Origin: Xylaria sp. FL1777
Taxonomy: Eukaryota > Ascomycota > Sordariomycetes > Xylariales > Xylariaceae
Direction of reading: 5' to 3'
Assembly (NCBI GenBank): GCA_022578965.1
Contig: MU400600.1
Coordinates: 62,001-126,000 of the forward strand
DNA length: 64,000 nt
The translations under genes were made by a program, and so were the position numbers. The notes beneath the pieces were generated by a model. That model made no database searches, was not told where the DNA came from, and saw nothing but the letters and a program-made list of their open reading frames with translations. Below are positions 23,197 to 32,618 of the stretch, in pieces (position 1 is the first letter of the stretch; each line of letters opens with the position of its first letter).

Positions 23197-23808
23197 CTAT
23201 TTACCACCGAACCAACTGGAGATACCACTCTTCGCCTTGGAGGCCTCGGTCTCGACCTTCTTGTCGAACTCGTCGATCTTCTTCAGAGCGGCGTCCTTGG
23301 CGTCCTTCGTGTACGCCTGGGCCTCGGCTTTGGCCTTGGCCAGCTCGGCCTCCGTCTTGCTGAACTATTTTCGTGGGAAAACGGTAGAGTCAGCGCATTG
23401 GATCTCTTTTCCCTTTCTTCTTCTTTGTCTAATAAGGGGGGAAGAGGAGAGAGAGAGAGGAGAGTGATTATGTTATTGAGGTATTGGGAATGGAAAACGT
23501 ACTGCGCCGTCGATCTTCGCGCCCGCCTGTCTACCCAGCAGCTCGGCATCCTTCTCCGCCTCCTTGCCACGCCCCGGCAGCTCGCCCTTGAACTTGGCGG
23601 ATAACTTGTGTGCGTCGGCTACATTGTCTCGTGTGTTAGTTTTAGTATGATTTGGGATCGTGAATATGCCCTCGTGATGTTTGTTGTGTCCCGTACCTTC
23701 GGCTTGCTGCTGAGCAACCTTTCCATCACCGCCCGCGGTGTAGAGGTAGTATCCGATACCAGCAGCGGCAGTACCACCGAGGACAAGGGGCAGCCGAGAC
23801 CTAGACAT
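23197..23808 (-). CDS. Calcofluor white hypersensitive-type small protein
   Basis: Three exons: complement(join(23197..23364,23503..23618,23697..23808)), 131 residues. Intron 1 is 78 nt (GTACGG..TGTAG) and intron 2 is 138 nt (GTACGT..AATAG). The protein starts MSRSRLPLVLGGTAAAGIGY, giving one N-terminal membrane helix at about residues 6-24. An Ala/Lys/Glu-rich amphipathic helix follows (KFKGELPGRGKEAEKDAELL, AELAKAKAEAQAYTKDAKDA), and the protein ends SKAKSGISSWFGGK. This start, charged helix and SGxSSWFGG ending are features I associate with the fungal family annotated as calcofluor white hypersensitive protein, linked by name to cell-wall stress sensitivity. The biochemical role is unknown; the N-terminal helix suggests membrane anchoring. 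Confidence 0.82.
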
Positions 23809-25107
23809 TGTAGTTTTAGGTGTTGATTAGATTATGTAGAAGTGTAATTGTACAAAGAAGAGGGCGTGACAAGAGCTAGGTAGGTTCAGTCGTTTTACAG
23901 TAGATGGGCTGTTGTAGTGTGTAGTGTGTAGTGTGTAATGGTGGGTGTGTGATGTCGGGTTTGGATTGGATGGCAGGAAACGAGAGGAGGAGGGGTTTTC
24001 TGCTGTTAAAATATCGAGTGGCCTGACTCTCGGTCCTGTTGCGACAGGTTTCTCCTCAACCTCTTTGTCAAGCATTGCAGCCCGGTGGTTTGAGCCCGCT
24101 GTGAGCTTGGGGGGAAAGACATAACGCATGACGTAACATACGGTGCTGTGAAATGCGGGGAGCTATACTGCGTACACAGGAGGTTAGGTACCTGGTCGCG
24201 TCAGTGTCCACCTCTGAATACCCACCTGGGCCTGGACCTTAGTGAATTCCAGGCCATTAAAATCATGGGATACTTGATGAGACTTGATCAGCAAGCAGAA
24301 TATACCGTATGGATGAAGTATCTTCCACGTGCCTTTGGAAAAGTCGGTCCATCTTTTCCAAGCATCCTTTAATTCGGTGGCTAAAACATCACAATGCATT
24401 CATCTTACCGGTAGATCGAAGGCTTTGACAATCCTACATACTTACTTACCTATGTAGGTGTTGTTTCGAGGTATGCTGACAAAGAGGTTATTACATCATT
24501 GCAAACATTTTGGTAGGTACACTCTGATATCTTCAAACTCATTCTATAATACTGGTATGGGTACATGTCTCTATCTACAACGACACTCCCTCGTTATACT
24601 TTGACCTTCATGATATGATAGCATTGGTATTTTCCACCACCACTTACCAACAGTTAAATTAAACACTTACTTAACTTGGACATGATGCACACAACAACGA
24701 CTCCAAAGCCAAGGACACGCTTGCCAGGGGTCGGTCGCATCACGTTGGGTGCTTGCAGCAGCAAGCTAAACCCGCCCCATTACAGCCGCCATCGTCATCA
24801 TCGATGCCACTAGCTCCGGCCTCACTGTTCAGCTCTCCTGCGTTGACCAAGTAGTCTCCGTGACAACTGCCTACTTCTGCTCTCCCAATTGTGTTGCTCC
24901 CCTTCCGTATTCCCTTCCCTTCCCTTCTTCCTGCACCCGTGGGCGAGACGGCGACTGAATCTCCATAACCAGTTTCCTACCATACGTCTTAGTGTACTAA
25001 TAAGAGATCTCCTGTAGCTACGCCCTCTGATCTTGTCCCCACGCTAGGTGCTGTGCATCTGCGTCGCTGCCTCTCGCTACTATGTGGCAACACGACAAGC
25101 TCTAGCT
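23809..25107. other. Spacer upstream of Mug65-like gene
   Basis: 1.3 kb between divergent genes. It holds the small CWH-type gene's promoter (a short TGTGTAGTG-type repeat near 23915-23940) and, from about 24830, a C/T-rich leader typical of fungal 5' regions. No supported gene. Confidence 0.5.
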
Positions 25108-26532
25108 ATGACCAGTCACAAAGCGCATGTGCGCAGTTCCCGTCGTGTGCCTCCGCTCGCCGACGAAGACATTGACCACGAGATCAATCTCGTCGACCAC
25201 GACGCGTCCGTGCATTCTTCCGCCGCCCAGCTCCTGAGCGTCCAGACAACCCATTCGAGCCTATCGAGCCAGGTCGCGGACCAGCCCGCTTCCAACGAGC
25301 CCCTCGCTCGCTCCGAGTCCCAGGCATCGCTGACCCAACACGCTGGCGAACACGGATCGCTGTCGAATAATGAGGAACCAGAGTCCGGTCCATCTCAGAC
25401 CTCTCGAATAAGCGAACAATCTGGACATCATCACGTTGAATCTTTGAACCCAGACGGAAGCCTAGGCCCAACTCAAGATAACACCCCTCGGAAGCTGTCC
25501 AGCCGACTCAGTACGGTCAGTCGAGAACCCGGAGACCACCAACGCCCACCGAGAGAGACCGAGGCCGAAGTCGATATACTTTATGAGAACCAGCGGGGTG
25601 GGTTTCTATGTGGCATCCCCCTTTTCTCTTCTGCTGCATTGGGGAACCTAGACCCGCCAGCCTGGACCAATTTTGCCCATAAGCCCAGCCCGACCGATAT
25701 ACACACGGCCCAGGTTCCTGATCCGAGCTGGCAATGGGCTTGGCCTGAATGGCGTATAAATCATGACGAGCAAATTCAAACCGACGGTGACGGCTGGGAA
25801 TACTCGTTTATGTTCTCCAACTTCTCCTGGCATCCCCCGAAATGGTACAACTCGTTTGTGCGGAGAAGAGCGTGGATCAGAAGACGGATAAAAGTAAACA
25901 TGGGATATCAAGCTACGGAGGAGCATGCCATGAACCCAGCCTACTTCACCGTATCAGCCAAGCAACAAGACTTGAGCCCCTTTGCAGCCATGAACGGGGT
26001 AGAAAGAACCAGTATAGACAGACAGTCTAGGAAGTCACAAGAGAGGTCAAGGGGAATTGTAGACAACCCTACAGTCTCCCTAGAAGTCCAAACGACTGAA
26101 GACTTGATGGCCGTCCTTAGACGATTACGGATTGACCGGGAGAGATTTGAAGCAGTCGAAAACTACATTGACAACTGTACGGATGACTTGCTGCATCTGC
26201 AGGATTATATGCATGAGATTATGTCCATGTTTGTCTTCCAGACCTCTCGAAAAACACTCCTGGCACGGCTTACACAATTGTACGACGATGTGACAAGCCG
26301 AGCGAAGAAAGGAAAATCGACAAGGACGGCCAAGGCCGAAAATTTAGCTGAGGCTATCAAGCACGCTGACGAGGAAGTCCGCAAATTGGAATATTGGAGC
26401 GACATCAAAGGGATGGCTGAGGATGGCGAGGCAGTCCGAGCTGTTGATCAACAGTGCGGGTGGGACTCGGGTTGGCAGGGGCTAGACAAGAGCGGTGCAA
26501 AGGGCATCGATGACGACAAGATTCCGCGATAG
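25108..26532 (+). CDS. Dysferlin-domain protein, Spo73/Mug65-like
   Basis: Single exon. The frame opens at 25048, but the ATG at 25108 (MTSHKAHVRSSRRVPPLADE) gives a more natural start and a 474-residue product. Residues 1-155 are Ser/Gln-rich and disordered. Residues about 155-270 form a dysferlin-type domain: the Trp-rich strings WQWAWPEWRIN, GDGWEYSFMFSNFSWHPPKW and SFVRRRAWIRRR are the hallmark of the Pex24/Pex30 and Spo73/Mug65 group. The C-terminal 170 residues are helical. No clear transmembrane helix is visible, which fits the Spo73/Mug65 branch better than the peroxisomal membrane peroxins. Relatives act in yeast prospore-membrane growth or are induced in meiosis; the role here is inferred. 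Confidence 0.75.
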   Translation: MTSHKAHVRSSRRVPPLADEDIDHEINLVDHDASVHSSAAQLLSVQTTHSSLSSQVADQPASNEPLARSESQASLTQHAGEHGSLSNNEEPESGPSQTSRISEQSGHHHVESLNPDGSLGPTQDNTPRKLSSRLSTVSREPGDHQRPPRETEAEVDILYENQRGGFLCGIPLFSSAALGNLDPPAWTNFAHKPSPTDIHTAQVPDPSWQWAWPEWRINHDEQIQTDGDGWEYSFMFSNFSWHPPKWYNSFVRRRAWIRRRIKVNMGYQATEEHAMNPAYFTVSAKQQDLSPFAAMNGVERTSIDRQSRKSQERSRGIVDNPTVSLEVQTTEDLMAVLRRLRIDRERFEAVENYIDNCTDDLLHLQDYMHEIMSMFVFQTSRKTLLARLTQLYDDVTSRAKKGKSTRTAKAENLAEAIKHADEEVRKLEYWSDIKGMAEDGEAVRAVDQQCGWDSGWQGLDKSGAKGIDDDKIPR

Positions 26533-27977
26533 CGGTCTCGTGCTTTGGGATGGGTTATGCAAGAGGTATACTACAATAAACAGGCGCTTCGTCTTTGGGA
26601 TACCATTACAAAGGATTATAGATGCATATAGGTATGTGGCATCCCATGTTATCGCGAAAAGCGCAGTTCTCAGCTACGGCACCTCATCTCGCGTTATCTA
26701 TCGATAATTCCGGTCCAACCACTCCGGTTGATGTCAAGCGTGCATGAGTGTATTATTGGTATGCTATTTCCGGATCCGATGTCCCCTTGCATGCAATTAT
26801 TCCGCCCAGGAATCGTTACCCGTCAGGCAGCCAAAGACGATTGGGCAGAGATCGTTGCTGTATCACCCACCATACGCGTACATCTTACAGTACGTTGAGT
26901 GATGATGAACTGCTCAATCTCCCGCATGCATGGACAGAACGGTTCAGCCGCAACCATTGGACCTAACACAGCACAGCCATTGATTGCGGCTCCATCCTCG
27001 CGTGCACCTCAACGGTCCAGGTCCCCACGTCTATACGATGGTGTATTCTAGAAGCGGTAGCTGAACTGTATACGCAGTAGTGTTATGCAGGCCCTGGGAT
27101 GGCTTTCGCTTTCCGTGGGGGTGGGAACCCTTCCTACACGCAACCCTACGCCACGAATCAAGGGTATATATGCAGTGAGCCAGGTCCGAAGAGAATTTAG
27201 CCTACTGTTTTATCTGTGTCGTCGACTTTTCTCGCCCCCTAGCTTGTGGCCTTGCGAAGTCGTGTCGCATGCTAGCGAGCCTGTTCCGGCTTACTTACCC
27301 AAGATCCCATGTCAAAGACGTAGGGTTCAGCTCTTTGCGATCAGGGAAGGCGCTCTATATCGTACCCTATCGTATCATTGCCGCAACCTGCATTGTCTCG
27401 GCATTCCCTATCTATCGACCTCGGTACTGGTATTCCTGCATGAGAATTGGGGGGCGATCAATATGTCTTCGAACTGAGAACTTTCTGGCCAGACCCGGCA
27501 AGGAGGAGAACACCCGGGTCCCTGCTCGCTGCTTCCGCGCTATCTATCGACAGGCTCGCAGTTGGAAACATGTCCGCGATATTGGCACTAGCTCTCGGGT
27601 CGACGGCCACATCGTATCTTGTACTTTTGTGTTTTCCATCCAAGATGATATTGTGTGCACTGTCCAACGTTACGTACTGCAGGTATGATGAGATCCTGGG
27701 TGCATGAGGGGGATTTTTCACACGGATATCTATTGCCGAGTCTTCCGTAGTCGTAGCATTAGAACGAACCAATGATGGATAGATGATGCTACCTAATCTA
27801 CTTCCATTCGGGGACCGGTAATATATCTCATCATCCCTTCACTGCGTGCTGCCTGAGCTCTCTTGGTAGAGGAGTGTCGATCAGGCCCATTTCCGTTCTT
27901 CTGCTATTGCCATTGCCTAATACTATACCCCTACTTGTCGATCCCGTATTGCCAGCCCAGCCCTACCGACGATCGCC
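26533..27977. other. Spacer with a possible minus-strand relic
   Basis: 1.4 kb without a supported gene. On the minus strand 27772-27458 an open frame of 104 codons reads like protein (ISSYLQYVTLDSAHNIILDG, DPRASANIADMFPTASLSID) but has no recognisable family, and it stops without a natural continuation. It may be a fragment of a lost gene. Plus-strand frames at 27085-27707 overlap one another and look like chance. Confidence 0.4.
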
Positions 27978-29974
27978 ATGGTGTCGCTCATAAGACCGAG
28001 AGCAGGAGACCGAGGGTTGCTTTCCTTTAAGCCGTCTTCGTCTCGTTCCGCCTCGTCTGGTGAATATAGACAGGCAAGTGGGAGTGGGAGTAAGGCTGGA
28101 AGTCAAGATGGGAAAACTAAGGGCGAGGGTACTGTGATCAAGCCTTGGGCTGATCAACCCTGGCCACTGATTGAGATGCCGTCAACTACACAACATGTGC
28201 GTGTATATCTTCTTGTCGTGCTACTTTTATTTGAATTTTTAGAGACTGGTTTGCTTCGTATGGAGAGAACAGACTTACCTGTCTACCCCCTAATTTCTTC
28301 AATATTATCTTATTAAAGATTTTCATTTTTTCATGCCAAAGGGCCCAAATCCAGCGTCGTATCTTTAAATATGTTATAAAAGACGACTAGATAGGTAGCT
28401 AACGAAGAGCCTTACAGATCACTCACCCAGCCCTGCACATCGCCAATGAGCTCTCGCATATCCACAACGCCATGTTGCGCGGGCTTAATGCGATATACCT
28501 TCAGGCACCACACGTACAACAAGCTCGGGACATAGCGGACCTGTTGTTTCTCACACAGAGCTGGAGTACCTGGCTACTAGACCACCACCATCTCAAAGAA
28601 AGCATCATGCTTTCCGGGTTCGAAGCTGTCTTGAGTGTGCCCACAGGCACGTTAACATTACCTAGTCTTCGAAGTCCATCCGCCGCCTCTGTTCATTCAG
28701 AGAGAGATATAGCAACAACAATGAAAGGCAAAGATAAAGATGTTTATGGAGAGGAGGAGGAACAAGAGGACACGATATCCTTCCTCTTACACCGCGTCTA
28801 CGCATATGCCTCTGCCACGCACAAGGACCCGCAGGCGTACAACGCGAGGACACTAGAGGGACTCCTCGTTGCTCTCGCCGAGACCCTCGTGCCCCATCTC
28901 ACGAGACAAATCGGACTTCTCGCCTCAATGCGGGATATGTGTCTCGGCTCCTCGCCCGGGGGTAACGATCTAAAGAGAGACGAAGAGATCCCCGGTCCAC
29001 TGCCTATCCCAATGGTCAAGATCACAAAGACGACATCATCTTCGTCTTCGTCTTCAAAAATACCGCCTTCGTCCCCTCCATCTACATCACCACCCGCCTC
29101 GCCCTCCTCACCCACATTCTCACTCCGCTCAGCTCCTCCCACGCCCACATCCCCAGGTTCGTCCCCGACACACTCCCCACCCAGCGTCTCGCTCTCCTTA
29201 TTCCCCTCCACCACGCTCTCGCGACCCCCACACCACGGCAAGACCGGCAGCAGCGGCAGCGGCACCATCAACAGCAATATTAATAACAATAACAACAACA
29301 ACAACAATAATAATAATAATAATAAGACCAAAAACAAACCCCACAACGACGGCGGCGAACCCGGCGAACATAATAACCCGGCGTCCAGAACCCTGGACCC
29401 GATCGACAGAGAAGCCAAGCACCGCCTGGCGCGCGCCCGCGCCCTCCTCGAGGCCGACGACCGCGCCAACAAGCTGACGCAGGTGCACGCGGCGGCGGAC
29501 GCGCAGGCGGCGGCGGGACTGGACCACTTCGTGATCCTGCCCATGATCGTGCGGCTGCGCGACGTCACTGTCTCCTCCTATTCCTCCTCCTCCTCGTCTT
29601 CCTCGTATTCTTCTTCCTTCTCCCCGTCCTCCTTCTCCCCCTCATACCCCTCATACCCCTCATATCCCACCCCAACCCCGTCATTATCGCGCATGCCGTC
29701 TTCCTCGTCGTTGTCTTCGGTGGGTAGCAGGAGTACGGGCATGGGTGGAATAGGGATAGGGGGGGTAGGAGTAGGAGTAGGCGGGGGAGGGGGAGGGGGA
29801 GGGGGAGGTGTGGGAGGAGTGGGAGGAGGGAATAAGGGCGATTGGCCGAGATTGTCCGTTCCGGCTGTTCATGCCATCGCTGATAAACTCTCGCCGCGAC
29901 ACGCGGGTGCTTGGAGGTTCTTGCCGTGTGATGTCTGGGGACGGCCTAGGGAGTTGCCGTTTTTGGGGTCGTGA
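27978..29974 (+). CDS. Hemerythrin-like (HHE) domain protein with repeats
   Basis: Two exons, join(27978..28196,28418..29974), 591 residues. The 221-nt intron starts GTGCGT, has a GCTAAC branch site near 28398 and ends TTACAG. Conserved motifs of the fungal HHE family are ELSHIHNAMLRGLNAIYLQA (about residues 82-101), FLTQSWSTWLLDHHH, LDHFVILPMIVRLRDVTV (about 438-455) and the C-terminal AGAWRFLPCDVWGRPRELPF. Between them lie large simple-sequence insertions: Ser/Pro-rich at about 285-340, a poly-Asn run near 358-376, Ser/Tyr/Pro repeats near 457-497 and poly-Gly near 514-545. HHE domains bind a di-iron centre through His and Glu; here HHHLKES stands where family members often show HHHHDGEE, so metal binding may be altered. 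Substrate and pathway are unknown. Confidence 0.8.
29261..29330 (+). repeat. AAC/AAT trinucleotide tract, poly-Asn
   Basis: A run of AAC and AAT codons inside the HHE gene encodes about fourteen consecutive asparagines, flanked by Ser/Gly codons. The mix of two synonymous codons suggests that the tract is somewhat old rather than a fresh slippage product. Confidence 0.85.
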
Positions 29975-31461
29975 AATGGGATTTGTGGATCGATTAGGGA
30001 GGAATCGAGGGAGGGATGGAGGGATGGAGTGTAGATGGCGATAGTGAGTGAGTGAGTGGTATGTAGCCAGGCATGTATTTTTACGGTTGTAGGGTAAGGG
30101 ATGTGGGTAGGGAGTTGGGAGTTGGGAGTTCATGCTTGATAGGTATATACTTGAGACTGAGAACTCTTACCTGTTAGGTGGCTGTCGACCAATGGGATAC
30201 ATGGTAAGCAGGTACCTACTTGTCGTTGCTTTTTGTGTCTATTTGTTATGAAAAGCTTAACTACACGAATTACTATTATGTTCCCATATGCGTGTTTCAC
30301 GATAAATGATTTCTTCATAACAGAAAAAATGGTTTGGTTTACTGTTAGCATGGGACCAGCCACTGAGGAGTTATGAAATGCTTGCGTGATAATATCTACC
30401 TAGGTATATTCACGACATGCCTATACCTTAACTCTCTCTAGGAGGGAGTGTCTTCATAGTAGCCTCTATCTCAATGATGTGCAGGCTAATTCGACTCAGC
30501 ATCATACCCGAGGTACCTCTCTATTCGAAGCTACGTATATTCTGCAGGACTCGTCGATATCTATGAAGTGCACCACCAGCTCGTAAAATCGAAAGGGTCT
30601 AGAAGTTGCGAGTTTTTCCTAGCACGGAGTCGACGGCTACTATTGTAAGCAGGAGCAGATACGCACTATGCTAACCATTTCTGGGACAGCAGCTATAGCC
30701 GTAGTGAATGGTCGCGATGGTAATAGATCTTTTCATGGCTTTTATAATCAGCATAGGATTTTTCAGTCAAGTTTATATAGGGTAGATTGTTTTTCCTAGT
30801 ATTGGATATAGTTAGGCTTTAAACCGCACTGCATGTATTCCAGCTATGACCGTTACGATGGTACGGGCTACATAGTCGAAACAGCGATACTTCGGATAAT
30901 GAGGGACTTGATGGGGTGAGTATTAAGGTATTTTAAAGCTTGAATGAGTACAAGGACGGCATTTCAGACAAGCTGTATGACATGTAGTTGAATACCTATA
31001 CTTACCTACCTAAGGTAGCTGAGTACAATCTGCGTAATCAAATGAGGCAGAGGAAGCGACCCCTCACGAGTATCCTGAGGTAGTAACAATACATTTCATT
31101 ACGTATTTTGAAGGGAGAATGAAGCCTTTAGGGGAAAACGAGTTAAAAGTGAACAATGAATTAATGCGCGTGGCTTTATCACAGTTTTGAAAAGGAGGGC
31201 AAAGAAAAGGGGAAAATTAATAGAGAACTTTCGAAGAACTCTGGGCTGGTCACCTCTATAAGTGGCCTATGCCCTACGCGCACTCCTACATGTATATTTG
31301 CCTTCTGTTAAGATTGCTAGCCTCATCCAATTTACGTCTTGGTTTGAGTACTCTTCAGCTAAGTACTTTATCAAAAAAGATTTTTAGAAAAAAAAATAGA
31401 AAAAAGAAACAAGAAAAATTTGGGTTGCTACTCCCAGTCAGCTGGGAGGCATCAGGAATTG
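29975..31461. other. Spacer between HHE gene and tRNA-Lys
   Basis: 1.5 kb, AT-rich, with TACCTAGGTA words (for example near 30400 and 31000). No coding gene was seen. The stretch at about 31370-31425 contains several A runs; read on the minus strand these are T runs downstream of the tRNA gene. Confidence 0.55.
31366..31425 (-). terminator. Probable RNA polymerase III terminators
   Basis: Several A runs of five to nine bases on the plus strand are T runs on the minus strand, 40-90 bp past the 3' end of the tRNA-Lys gene. T runs of this kind end Pol III transcripts. The nearest run lies about 40 bp downstream, farther than is usual. Confidence 0.4.
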
Positions 31462-31589
31462 AGCCCGATGCGGGGGTCGAACCTATGTTGCTGTCAGTAC
31501 TAGTCTGACCTCCGAATCAGAGGCAGGGTAAACTCACCCGCAACCTTGAGATTAAGAGTCTCACGCTCTACCGATTGAGCTAACCGGGC
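31462..31589 (-). tRNA. tRNA-Lys(CTT) interrupted in the T-loop
   Basis: Without bases 31483-31537 the minus strand folds into a complete 73-nt tRNA: acceptor GCCCGGT/ATCGGGC, D-arm GCTC..GAGC, anticodon stem TGAGA/TCTCA with loop CTCTTAA (anticodon CTT, lysine), T-arm GCGGG-TTCGACC-CCCGC and discriminator T. There is no intron at the usual position 37/38. Instead the T-arm is split after GCGG by 55 bp. The insert also splits the internal B-box promoter (GGTTCGA). The gene may be a pseudogene, or the insert may be removed; the sequence alone cannot decide. All stems remain perfectly paired, so decay, if any, is recent. Confidence 0.85.
31483..31537 (-). other. 55-bp spliceosomal-intron-like insert in tRNA
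   Basis: On the tRNA strand the insert starts GTGAGT, contains TACTGAC (a good branch-site match with its A 12 nt from the end) and ends CAACATAG. GT..AG removal restores the T-arm exactly. The triplet GGT is present at both edges, which could be a short target duplication or the usual proto-splice-site ambiguity. It also holds a hairpin, CCTCT/GGAGG. Length and signals match the short introns of protein genes in this window. No similarity to the DIM1 introns is visible by eye. Confidence 0.6.
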
Positions 31590-32618
31590 CGTGTTGTTGG
31601 TTGTCTTTTGATGATGTTGCGCTTTGCAAAGTGCGGTATTATCCTGTCTACTCGGTCTAAGATAAATTTTCCCCGGTATCCTATATCGAATTTTTTTACC
31701 CCGCGGTCCCGCTACATTCTTCTATTTGCACTTAATTGAAGCCTCCTCTCCAGTAATAGCATTCGGTTATTCGTAACGGAAGACAAAGTAGAGGCATGGG
31801 AGGCATGAAGTAAAGACTGTTCATACAAGGAAAGCTGTAATACATTAATCTAAAGATATTGAAAGAAAACTTCCTCGCATTATCTCCTACCATGAATTAA
31901 GAGGGCATTAAAGTCCTGAATATTTAGGATGCAGCCATCCCTCCCCAACCCGGAATGCGAACATCAATCAATGACAGCGCGTGGGTAAGACATGTCCATC
32001 AATTACCAATCTGAATTCCAGCACCACGAGTGCGGTACTAGCTAGTCCGCCTTATCGTCAGCGCAGATAGGCGTATCTATTTTATAACTAGCACATGTAG
32101 ATCAGGTGGAATTGTGAGACCTCTTCGCTGGATATAGAGTAAATACGTGCCAGTCGCGTCCGAGGGGGACAAGAGAGACACTCAGAAACGGGTAAAGTGG
32201 AGGAGGGGCGTCTCGAGTGGCTTTTACTTACTGTATTGCATTGCTAAGTTGCAATGCAGTGCCTCTAGCAACGGGATAGCGCGTACGTAGATAGATAGAT
32301 CATGGAAGCACAGATGGAAGGGATGGAAGGCGGTCGACCTAGTCGAGGTCGTCGCGTCCTAGTGATGTCGAGACTCGTGCTCTCCGTCGCGCGCGAAGCT
32401 TTCAACTATGATATTCTTCCCCAGTCAGTTGTAGATCAGTTCACGATACGCATGCGGAAAATAGTTGTTTGTTGGTATGCGAAGACGAACAACCAGCGCA
32501 TAGGACTGCATCACAGATCCAGAAACCCTCGATGAATAGTCGACTAGTGCGATTGATGTTCTCATGAGAAAAAGTATACTCGCTACTCCCGCTGTTGTCG
32601 TCGAGTTTCTCTTTTACG
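31590..32618. other. Spacer between tRNA-Lys and AXL2
   Basis: 1.03 kb. It holds the region upstream of the tRNA gene and the promoter and leader of AXL2. Short open frames at 32302-32535 show no coding character. No other RNA gene was seen. Confidence 0.5.

Noticed and set aside
28798..29568. 256-codon minus-strand frame opposite the HHE gene
   Set aside because: It is an antisense shadow whose Leu runs mirror the trinucleotide tracts of the real gene.
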